Source: Polytrichum commune (taxonomy: Eukaryota > Streptophyta > Polytrichopsida > Polytrichales > Polytrichaceae). Taken from it: DNA of 64,000 nucleotides. The stretch covers positions 4,774,001 through 4,838,000 of the forward strand of contig OX485806.1 of assembly GCA_950295325.1 (NCBI GenBank), given 5' to 3'. The position numbers were made by a program, and so were the translations under genes. Below are positions 55,626 to 64,000 of this stretch, piece by piece (position 1 is the stretch's first letter; every line of letters starts with the position of its first letter). Under the pieces are notes generated by a model. That model was not told where the DNA came from and did not search any database. It saw nothing but the letters and a program-made list of their open reading frames with translations.

Positions 55626-57078
55626 TGTGAGGCCAAACCCCCCACCCTTAAGCGTCCGTAGTCCGAGTAGTGGGTTTGGGCTCACATTCCTCCGCGGTAT
55701 TGGATTTGGACTTGGATGAGTCCATAGTGCAAGGTTCACCCTTCAAGTGGTTTTGGATTTAACTAGCTCCTTCATAAACCCAGGTCCTTCATAAACCCAG
55801 CTCTTTACTTTCTAACTAAACAAACCCAGCTCCTTCATAAACCCAGCTCCTTCATGAACCCACAACTTTGTAGTTGTAATCCCCAACTACCTCACTAATT
55901 ATTCAAGCCCTTAACTAATCTTCCTACCTAATTTCCCTAATTCTACTAACAACCCCTTTCTAATCACACAATTCTTCTCTAATCCTAAAATCCTAAAATC
56001 CTAGAGAGGAGAGGGGGAGAGAGAATTTCCTAACTTCACTAAGACTAACTAATCCACACAAGTATATTTTTGCACTCATCACAACATCAAGTGCTCAACT
56101 CTTAAACATGGAACTTGCAACCACGTGTATTCAAAACATGAACTTTAAGTACCACAAATTGGAATCATGAATTAACTTTAAAATCCTTCACGTCAACACT
56201 AATTCTACCAAGAGGTCAAGCCCTCTTCAAGGCTAACAAGCCTTGGCTCTCAAACTAAAAACTAAGCACACACATGTGCTCCAATATGGCTTCCCACACC
56301 CACACTTATAACTCGTGGGGTGCCTTGGAGCACAAAGGAAAGAGAGAGTGAGTGAGGGAAGAATGAGGGATTATATAGTAAGCTTGAGGGGGTGAGCACC
56401 CTCAAGGCTCACGATAAGCCCTTGAGATTTCCTCCTACTTAGTAGGCGCCAATCCTATCTTCTAAGCCTTCCTCCCTCAAATGATCAACAAGGATCCTAA
56501 TTCGAACATTTAACTAGCCTTGGCTTTCTACCTACCACACTTTACCAAACTTGGGATGCTTCAACCCAAACTTAGCCTCCTTCGCTTTCCGCCGCCATAA
56601 CTTTCTCCCCTTACTTTCCCAAATCGTCGCTCACCACTTAATTCAAACCACGATGCTTAACTCGTGATTTGATTGGTGCTTTGAGAATTTGCTTATCCTC
56701 CACCTTGCGTTCTTCCTTGGACCTTCCCCATTAAGTGGCCATGATGAGGTGGTCCACTTGTGCGCTCCATGTGATCCTCCATTCATCCCAATTCGAATGC
56801 ACTTGCCTCTTGAGTCACTTTGGTTGTCTCCATCCATTTGTACTAGCCTACTCACTAACTATTCAATCCAAGTTCTCCTTACCTATCCTCATTCACTCAA
56901 ATCCTTCCGAAGGTAAAAACACAATAACAACTCACATCCTAGCCTCTTACAACATGGTACTTCTAAGACTAACATTTCACTCTTTTTATATTTTTGTGAA
57001 GTAACATGCTACTTCAAAGTGCATCAACTAACGTTTCAAGGGTCTAAGACTAAATGTGGGCACCCTTTTGGGCTCACA
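55626..57078 (+). mobile_element. LTR of another Ty3/gypsy element (orientation probably +)
   Basis: 1,453 bp with TGTGAGGCC...GGGCTCACA ends; non-coding. Directly after it, TAATCGGCGACCATCGGGGGA resembles a TGGCGACC primer site, which makes it a + strand 5' LTR. If so, it cannot belong to the minus-strand element E beside it. On the minus strand CTATATAATCC could be a TATA box, so the opposite reading (3' LTR of E) is possible. No target duplication: left flank GCCTA, right flank TAATC. Confidence 0.6.
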
Positions 57079-57079
57079 T

Positions 57080-57100
57080 AATCGGCGACCATCGGGGGAT
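57080..57100 (+). promoter_or_regulatory. Primer-site-like sequence after the LTR
   Basis: ATCGGCGACCATCGGGGGATG, compare TTGGCGACCATGCTGGGGA in element C at the same distance from its LTR. Confidence 0.45.
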
Positions 57101-57139
57101 GAATCCAAACATCTCTTGCTCCAAGGGTAAGTTGCCTAG

Positions 57140-60100
57140 TCAAGCTCGGTACTCCTTACATCTACTTCCCGATGTACGGGTAGGAAAAAGCTCACCATTC
57201 AACGTTTCCAATTGAATTGAATTATTAGGAAAGACCTCATAGACAAGGTAAGGTCCTAACCATACCGCATTGAATTTCGCCGGAAATTCAAGCTTTCGTG
57301 CGTCTTGAATCATGACCATCATTCCCGGTGTTAGGGCCCTTCTCTTATGTCGTTTGTCGAAAGTAATCTTTCTCCTTCTTTGGATTGCCTCAATATGTTG
57401 AGCCGCCATTCTCCTCCCTTCGTCAAGTGCTTCCAAATCGGTTAGTCGATTTCGTAAGGATTGACTTTCGGTAAGTCTCGTACTCACGGCCACCCTAAGT
57501 GACTCGACTTCATATTGGATTGGTAGTGTCGCTTCAAGACCATAGACTAAGGAAAATGGTGTAGCACGCGTAGTTACCTTATAGGTTGTACGGTATGCCC
57601 AAAGTGCCGCCGTTAGTTTTGTATCCCAATCCCGCTTCGAGTCTATAACCGTCTTGCGTAGTATACTCACCAAAATTCCGTTAACCCTTTCCGTTTGTCC
57701 ATTGGTTTGTGGGTGGTAGGGAGTAGTCTTCCGGTGATCAATTTTAAATTTCTCTGTCATCTCTCGAATCAAGTCATTCAAAAAGTGAGTACCCCTATCG
57801 CTTACTAGGATCTTCGGCACCCCGAACCGCGAAATTATGTTTTCGTACATAAATGTTGCCGCGTGTTCCGCCGTGTCGGTCTTCACCGCTTTGGCTTCCG
57901 CCCACTTGGTGAGGTACTCGGTTGCCACCACAATATATTTCATTCCTTTTGAAGATTGGGGATGGACCTCACCCACATAGTCGATGCCCCATTTTTCGAA
58001 AGGAATTAAGGGTAATGATACATGTAAAGGCATCTCCATTCTAAGGTCGTCTCGGGCATACCGTTGGCAAGCGTCGCATTTCCTTACATAGTCATGGGCG
58101 TCCTTAAATAGTGTAGGCCAAAAGTAGCCCGCTCTAAGTATTTTTTGCCCGGTGAGTTGACCCGAGAAGTGACCGCCGCAAGCGCTATCGTGGCAAGCGA
58201 TTAAAATCGCTTCAACCTCCGTTTTTGACACGCATCGTCGTAAAATACCATCGGACCCCCTTCTAAACAACCTATGGCCCACTACAACAAATTGCCTACT
58301 ATTTACCCTCACCTTCCTTCTCTCTTCTTTTGTCCACTCTTTGGGCAACTTGTGGGTTGTTAGAAATTTCACTATGCCCGCATACCACTCCGGTGTAGAA
58401 GTGACCACAAAGAGGCTATCATCTACTAACATATCATTTACCGGATTTTTTCCTATCTCCTCCGACAACCTAGACAAGTGGTCCGCTTGTAAATGCATAC
58501 GACCCGGTTTATATTCCACCGTGTAGTCGAATTCTTCTAATAACAAAACCCACCTAGCTAACCTACCACTTAACTCCGCCTTGTTAATTAGATACTTGAT
58601 AGCCATGTGGTCAACAAAAAATACAACCGGGTTGCACATGAGGTAATGCCTAAACTTTTTAACGGAAAACACCATGGCTAGGCACTCCCTCTCCGTTGTA
58701 GAGTAGTTTCTTTCGGCGGGGGTCAATTGCTTACTCGCATAAGCTATAGGTTGATCCTTCTCTTTTTCTCCCGTTGCTTGACAAAGCGCACTCCCTATTG
58801 CCACATTACTAGCATCACAATAGACGTGAAAAGGTTTACCCCAATTGGGTGGTATCAACACCGGATAGGTGCTCAACCTATCCCGCAATTCCTCAAAGGC
58901 TTTTTGACAAGCATCCGTCCACTCGAATTTGACATCCTTTTTGAGCAAATGGGTAATGGGCACCGCTATCTTTGAAAAATTAGGAATAAGTTCCCGGTAC
59001 CATCCCACATATCCTAACAACTTAGAGATCCCCTTGGAATTGGTTGGAGTTGCCAAGTCGCTTATGGCCGCAATCTTATCCGGATCGGGTTCTCTACCTT
59101 TCTCACTAACAACATAACCCAACAACACTCCCTTATTCACTCCCAAAAATGTCTTATCCGGGTTCAATGCTAACCTCATCTTCCTACACCTAACCAATGC
59201 CTCCCTAACACAATGTAGGTGATCATCCACATTACTTTGTGTGCTAAAATCGTCCACAAAGACGGTCATGGATTTGAACAACAAGTCGGTGAAGATATAC
59301 ATTACTAATCGTTGGAAAGTAGCCGGGGCATTACATAACCCAAATGGCATCACTACCCACACAAAAGTACCCCAAGGTGTAGTAAAAACCGTTTTATGGA
59401 TATCTTGGAGGGCTATGGAAATTTGATTATAACCCGCATACCCATCCATAAAGGTATATCGCGAATGACCTCCAACCTCCTCAAGCAACAAGGTGATAAA
59501 AGGTAAGGGGAAGTGATCCTTTTGTGTGCACGAATTCAATTTCCTATAGTCGACACAAACCCTTAATTTCCCATTTTTTTTCTTTACTAAGACCATAGGA
59601 GAAACCCAATCCGTGATTTCCACCGGCTTGATAAACCCGGCCTTCAATAACCTTTCCAATTCCGCTTTCACCAACAATTGCAATTGAGGATTCATCCTCC
59701 TCTCCTTTTGTCTAATTGGCCTTGCCCCCGGAATTAAAGGAATCCGGTGCTCTACCATTTCCCTAGGAATTCCCTTAAGCTCATCGTAGGACCATGCAAA
59801 AGTATCACTAAACTCATCCACCAAATTGCTATACTCCCTAACCTCTTTCTCCCCCAATTTGGAGCCCATCTTCATTTGTCGGGTTTTTCCATTCTTTAAT
59901 TTCACATCCACGTACCGCCAATCCGCTTCCGACACATGTGCTTGTTCCTCTTTGTTCCGATACCAATCGGAAGGCACATTGGGGTAATCTTTCACATCTT
60001 GACCTACAACTATCCCCGTAGACGTGGTCTTGAAATGTAAAGGCTCCTCCAATTTCGATGACTCAATAATCACATCCTCCTCTTGAGTCCCATCTACATG

Positions 60101-63100
60101 AATTAAACTAACCTCACCCTCTTCCACGTCATCTACCCAAGGTGTTAACCCACCGCTAACCCACTCTTCCTCGGTGAGCACCTCACATGGCTCCAACAAT
60201 GAGCCCTCTCCTAAACTAACACTAGGAAATTCACTCCCTAAGCCTACTTGGTGAAATGTAACCATTACATCAACCTCGGACTCGGGGTACTCCCTTAGCC
60301 ATTGGGCATAATCCCCATTATCCCCATAATTGTAAAAATTAGGACCTAGACTTCCCGAGCCCGAATCTATAACAACCCTTTGACCTTCGGGATGGACGAC
60401 TCCCACCAATGCCTTGCCAATCTCATTCTCGTTTAAGTCATCAATTTCCTTCTCCAATGGCAAATACATCTCCTTCTTCATCCATCCTTCTAATGAACCA
60501 ATGGACACTATGACCCTATTACCCTCCGGACCATAAGTGATGGATGGTTTAGGTCCACCCCAATTGACCATAGCATTCGCCATCCGCAACCAAGGCCTAC
60601 CTAGCAAAATGGGGAAGGTGTCCTTGTTGGAGTGCATTTTAATGACATGGAAGGTGACCAAGTACTCCTCACCTCCCGTAGTCATTCTACAATCCTTGAT
60701 CATCCCCAAAGGCGTAGTCGAACTTTGATTTGCCATATTTATGACCAAAGGTGAAGGCCCCGTGAGTCCAAGTCCCAATTTTTTCATAGTATCCTCCGGT
60801 AGTATATTTAGACTACTCCCTCCGTCGACTAGCACATTAGGAACCACCTTATCTACTATAACAACTTCTATTTCTATAGCTTTCACGTCTCTTCCACCTT
60901 GTGATTGGATCCTAGCGGCTATTTTAGCTTTCACCTTCCTCATCCTCTTGTGTACCGGCATTCCCTCCTTTAATGTTTTCCTTGCCGTGGGTGAAATTTC
61001 CAATAGTTGGCCGAAAGTAATATCCGCCTTGAGTGTACTAAGGTCCGCCCACAAGTCGTACCCGGTAGATCTTTCCACCTTAGAATTACCCACTACGTCG
61101 AATTCGTCTACGGGAACCCCCGGTCCTTCCCATTCACCCACATCGCTATTATCCAAGTCATGTACCGCATTAGTCCTCTCCCTATCTTGTAAAATTATAT
61201 TTTCCCTCTCCACATCCTTAGTAGCTCTTCTAGCTACCCTATCCAACTCGGAGAGATTAATCTCTTCATCCGAAGAGTAATTTCCTTGCTCTCCTATTCC
61301 TACCTCCAACGGGGCATCCCCTCTCCTAGCCCTAGTAGTTACCGCTAGCGCAGGTGCTTCTTCAACCACACCCTGACCCTTCACTAACTCATATGTAATA
61401 GCATTGGTGTGAGCAGGCCATTGACTTTGCTCCTCTCCAATTCTCGTTGGGAGAGGAAGCATGTCATCACATGTGGCCTCCAACACTCCATCCATGAACC
61501 TAACATCTTGGGAGTTAGATGGTCCCGGATCCGTTGGAGGCGCTTGTCTCCCGTTACTACCATTAGGTGGAACTCCTTGTCTATTTTGTATTGGAATGTA
61601 ACCGGTTGTAGTTTGCAAGCCCGCCGGTGGATGAAAAGTTTGCCTAGCATTACTATGGTCATAGTATAAGTTAGGTGGCCTAAGTTCATTGGCCGGTACT
61701 CCTTGTGGCCTAGCACCTCGCATATTATCCCTTGCTTGTTGTTGTGGATTAGCCACCGGGTAAGGGACATTAATTATTTTGTCCGGTTGGCGACACGTAT
61801 CCGAGGGATGACTTCCTCCACAATTGCTACAATTAAACTCTTGACCTTCGGACCAACATTGTCCTTGAGCGTGCCACCTTCCACAAAAGGGATGAAATTC
61901 CTTCTTCTCTAAATTTTGGCCACCTTGCCCTCTAGGTTGTGGTCCTCTATTGCTTCCATTTCCATAGTGAGGTGGCGCTTGACCTCGTTGATTTTGTTGA
62001 GGTGGGTTACCGTTTCCTCTTTGGTCACGGTTTTGTCCACTTCTACAAAATTGACGCGTGTGGCCCGGTTGGCCACATTGGACACACCATAATCCGGAAG
62101 AATGCCTACCCGACTCAACCGGGGGTGGAGGCCCCGGTTGTTGACTCCGGATCATTAATGACATTTGATCCGTGAGGCTTTGCATTTGTTTTATCATAGC
62201 CTCTTGGAATCCTAGTTGGCTAGCACCTAGTCTTCTCTCAACCTCCTCCAAGTGTGGATCCGTTCTAGGGGCCGGTAGTGCCAAAAGAGGTGCCGGTTCC
62301 CTAACCGCTAAAGGTCGGGGACCGGTGTCCACAATGGCATATGGAATTTGGTTCTCATACTTAGCGGGTTCTACCGCTACCACCCTAGGGCGTATGGGGA
62401 TGAATTGTGGGATCAATTCATCCTCCCTTCTCCATAGCCTTTCGTGATCTTTATCCAAGTTTTCAATATCTCTAGCCGCACGCTTGGCATCCGCCAAGGT
62501 CAAGGGATTCCTTTCTAGAACACCCCTAATAGTTCCGGACTTAAAAAACCCTTGAATGAAAAATTGCTTTAGCGTGTCGTCGTTGAGCATGGTACCCACA
62601 AATCTAGTGCACACTAAATCAAACCTCCTAATGTAAGCCGAAATTTCTTCCTCCCTTCCTTGCTTCAATGACGACAATGCCCTTAATGCGGTACTTTGAC
62701 CCACTTCCGGCCTAAATTCGTTAAGAAACTCCCTTTGTAATTGTTCCCATCCCCTAAAATGTCCCTCGGCATGATCCCGATACCATTCATAGGCTTCCCC
62801 CTCTAGAGTGGTAGGAAACCACACTAACCAATAACCCGGGTCGGTTATGAGGAAGCTAGCCAACCGTTCGATATACCGTTCCATGTGCCGAGAGGGGTCC
62901 TCATCCTTGGTCCCATAAAATTTAGGGAGATGAGATGGCATATCCATCGCCGCTAAATTTTGTGGAACCACAATTGGTAGGCCTCTTGGCCTAACCAATG
63001 GGTCTATTGGAGGTATAGGAGGTATGGGCGGAATTGGGGGTATGGGTGGTGGATCCATCCCCCGTTCCTCGGCCATGGTGACCGGTGAACTATTCAACAA

Positions 63101-63379
63101 TCCCCTATCAACTTCTACCGGGAATTCTTCTCTAAGTGTGTAATTTTCCGAAGAAGTTTCACCACTCAATTTGGAGGGAGTGATCTCCTCTTCAAGTTGA
63201 GCTCCAAGTTCTAAGGTGTCTAGAATTGACCTAGTCCTAGGTTCGACGTTCAAACAACTCTCTATTCTAACATTGTCTTGTTCTAATCTATCACTGATTT
63301 TAGAGGACCGCCTCTTTCGAGTAGATTTCTCTAGTCCTACTATCAAACTTGGTTTTTGTGAGCGAGTCCTACCTTGCAT
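57140..63379 (-). CDS. Element E: intact Gag-Pol polyprotein, 2,079 residues
   Basis: ATG at 63379 (MQGRTRSQKPSL). Single open frame. Gag domain about residues 130-310 (LPKFYGTKDEDPSRHMERY, AYEWYRDHAEGHFRGW). Knuckles are CVQCGQPGHTRQFC and CSNCGGSHPSDTC. Protease has NVLVDGGSSLNIL and ILLGRPWL. RT has LRVCVDYRKLNSC, MDGYAGYNQ, MPFGLCNAPATFQ and catalytic VFVDDF (~1376). RNase H has FHVYCDASNVAIGSAL and FFVDHMAIKYL. Integrase has one zinc module (HDSACGGHFS, CDACQRY) and a core with GIDYVG, LVSDRGTHF and NGQTERVNG, then a GPY-like tail (WLGPYLVYEVF). It is of the same Tat-like branch as C but with a normal single zinc module and an integrase core. It is probably functional as written, but no pair of LTRs is in view. 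Confidence 0.9.
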   Translation of the reverse strand: MQGRTRSQKPSLIVGLEKSTRKRRSSKISDRLEQDNVRIESCLNVEPRTRSILDTLELGAQLEEEITPSKLSGETSSENYTLREEFPVEVDRGLLNSSPVTMAEERGMDPPPIPPIPPIPPIPPIDPLVRPRGLPIVVPQNLAAMDMPSHLPKFYGTKDEDPSRHMERYIERLASFLITDPGYWLVWFPTTLEGEAYEWYRDHAEGHFRGWEQLQREFLNEFRPEVGQSTALRALSSLKQGREEEISAYIRRFDLVCTRFVGTMLNDDTLKQFFIQGFFKSGTIRGVLERNPLTLADAKRAARDIENLDKDHERLWRREDELIPQFIPIRPRVVAVEPAKYENQIPYAIVDTGPRPLAVREPAPLLALPAPRTDPHLEEVERRLGASQLGFQEAMIKQMQSLTDQMSLMIRSQQPGPPPPVESGRHSSGLWCVQCGQPGHTRQFCRSGQNRDQRGNGNPPQQNQRGQAPPHYGNGSNRGPQPRGQGGQNLEKKEFHPFCGRWHAQGQCWSEGQEFNCSNCGGSHPSDTCRQPDKIINVPYPVANPQQQARDNMRGARPQGVPANELRPPNLYYDHSNARQTFHPPAGLQTTTGYIPIQNRQGVPPNGSNGRQAPPTDPGPSNSQDVRFMDGVLEATCDDMLPLPTRIGEEQSQWPAHTNAITYELVKGQGVVEEAPALAVTTRARRGDAPLEVGIGEQGNYSSDEEINLSELDRVARRATKDVERENIILQDRERTNAVHDLDNSDVGEWEGPGVPVDEFDVVGNSKVERSTGYDLWADLSTLKADITFGQLLEISPTARKTLKEGMPVHKRMRKVKAKIAARIQSQGGRDVKAIEIEVVIVDKVVPNVLVDGGSSLNILPEDTMKKLGLGLTGPSPLVINMANQSSTTPLGMIKDCRMTTGGEEYLVTFHVIKMHSNKDTFPILLGRPWLRMANAMVNWGGPKPSITYGPEGNRVIVSIGSLEGWMKKEMYLPLEKEIDDLNENEIGKALVGVVHPEGQRVVIDSGSGSLGPNFYNYGDNGDYAQWLREYPESEVDVMVTFHQVGLGSEFPSVSLGEGSLLEPCEVLTEEEWVSGGLTPWVDDVEEGEVSLIHVDGTQEEDVIIESSKLEEPLHFKTTSTGIVVGQDVKDYPNVPSDWYRNKEEQAHVSEADWRYVDVKLKNGKTRQMKMGSKLGEKEVREYSNLVDEFSDTFAWSYDELKGIPREMVEHRIPLIPGARPIRQKERRMNPQLQLLVKAELERLLKAGFIKPVEITDWVSPMVLVKKKNGKLRVCVDYRKLNSCTQKDHFPLPFITLLLEEVGGHSRYTFMDGYAGYNQISIALQDIHKTVFTTPWGTFVWVVMPFGLCNAPATFQRLVMYIFTDLLFKSMTVFVDDFSTQSNVDDHLHCVREALVRCRKMRLALNPDKTFLGVNKGVLLGYVVSEKGREPDPDKIAAISDLATPTNSKGISKLLGYVGWYRELIPNFSKIAVPITHLLKKDVKFEWTDACQKAFEELRDRLSTYPVLIPPNWGKPFHVYCDASNVAIGSALCQATGEKEKDQPIAYASKQLTPAERNYSTTERECLAMVFSVKKFRHYLMCNPVVFFVDHMAIKYLINKAELSGRLARWVLLLEEFDYTVEYKPGRMHLQADHLSRLSEEIGKNPVNDMLVDDSLFVVTSTPEWYAGIVKFLTTHKLPKEWTKEERRKVRVNSRQFVVVGHRLFRRGSDGILRRCVSKTEVEAILIACHDSACGGHFSGQLTGQKILRAGYFWPTLFKDAHDYVRKCDACQRYARDDLRMEMPLHVSLPLIPFEKWGIDYVGEVHPQSSKGMKYIVVATEYLTKWAEAKAVKTDTAEHAATFMYENIISRFGVPKILVSDRGTHFLNDLIREMTEKFKIDHRKTTPYHPQTNGQTERVNGILVSILRKTVIDSKRDWDTKLTAALWAYRTTYKVTTRATPFSLVYGLEATLPIQYEVESLRVAVSTRLTESQSLRNRLTDLEALDEGRRMAAQHIEAIQRRRKITFDKRHKRRALTPGMMVMIQDARKLEFPAKFNAVWLGPYLVYEVFPNNSIQLETLNGELFPTRTSGSRCKEYRA

Positions 63380-64000
63380 TCCATAAGAATCGATCGACCC
63401 TCACTTGACCACACATAATCCTAGCAATTCCCCTCTTAATATTTTCACTTGTCTTGGTGTGGTTATAATTTTTTTTAGGAGGTGAGGAAAAGAACCTGCA
63501 AGCCCACTTAGGTGAAAGAATCCCAATAGGGGATAGGCATGTTCATGTTAATTTTTTGGTTAAGTCGGAGCATCACCTCCGCACCTTCCCGCAAATTAAC
63601 ACTCACCACAATACCGATTGTGAGGGGGTGACCTTCCGAGTAGATTATGTTAAAAGTCGAGGCTTCACCCTTCAACTTCTCACACCATCCACAATTCGGG
63701 AATTACCCTCTACAACGGATAACAACAATCACGAGTACAAAAGGCATTCCTTAATTAGTTAATGAGTTCACTTTGAAGAAATAAACATACCTTGAGCAAT
63801 CGCATCCCCCTGTGAGTTAACACTCCCCTCAATCGTGACTCAATGTAACAACACCATAAACTTTGTGAAATATTAATTTAATCTAGAGCATGAAATGACA
63901 ACTCCCAAAACTTTGAGACTCACCCCGAGGTGAGTGTCAAAGTTCAATGTCCTAAGGTGAATTTACCCTCTAATGTTTTAATGAGCTACTCGGTTATAGG
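63380..64000 (-). other. Presumed 5' leader of element E to window end
   Basis: About 620 bases upstream of the element E start. No LTR end, primer site or convincing frame was found (a 68-codon + frame at 63556-63762 has no motif). The 5' LTR of E should lie beyond the window. Confidence 0.4.

Overview
The window looks like plant-lineage nuclear DNA made almost entirely of nested retrotransposons. The elements are Ty3/gypsy types with plant-style primer-binding sites (TGGCGACC... and TGGTATCAGAGC). The few non-element genes have GT-AG introns and TATA boxes. Together with a DNMT3-like methyltransferase domain and an unusual LINE, this suggests a streptophyte, perhaps a seed-free land plant or a charophyte. 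That placement is inference. No prokaryotic features and no tRNA or rRNA genes were seen.

Layout. 3-1465: the 3' part of a five-exon gene with a beta-class (N6/N4) DNA methyltransferase-like fold, broken by one in-frame TGA. 2453-4228: mirrored fragments of LTR family A. 4233-18663: element C, a Tat-like Ty3/gypsy element with an extra ORF before gag, a pol whose integrase zinc-binding module is repeated four to five times with no catalytic core after it, a decayed coiled-coil ORF, and a long 3' LTR. 18664-22027: LINE copy 1 (minus), cut by C. 22561-26240: a MULE-like/SWIM-finger gene (minus) with two in-frame stops. 26904-28508: two weak small genes. 28580-29232: G-rich and tandem repeats.

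29233-44850: a nest. Element B (Ty3/gypsy, minus) holds element A (30606-37438), two solo LTRs of family A with intact 5-bp target duplications (37450-38423 and 41005-41978), and a truncated A LTR at its left end. 44851-46996: LINE copy 2 (minus), hit by B on one side and by D on the other.

46997-55625: element D, the most interesting locus. It encodes Gag, protease and a DNMT3-like cytosine-C5 methyltransferase in one ORF. A UAG followed by CAATCA (the CARYYA leaky-stop context) separates this from an in-frame RT-RNase H-integrase ORF. D is cut off at 55626 by an LTR of another element. 57140-63379: an intact 2,079-codon Gag-Pol (element E, minus), with its leader running to the window end.

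How it fits together: nearly all coding capacity serves retrotransposition. Element A has almost identical LTRs but a wrecked interior, so it probably moves with proteins made by others. D may carry its own DNA-modifying enzyme. C may have exchanged its integrase core for an array of zinc-binding modules.
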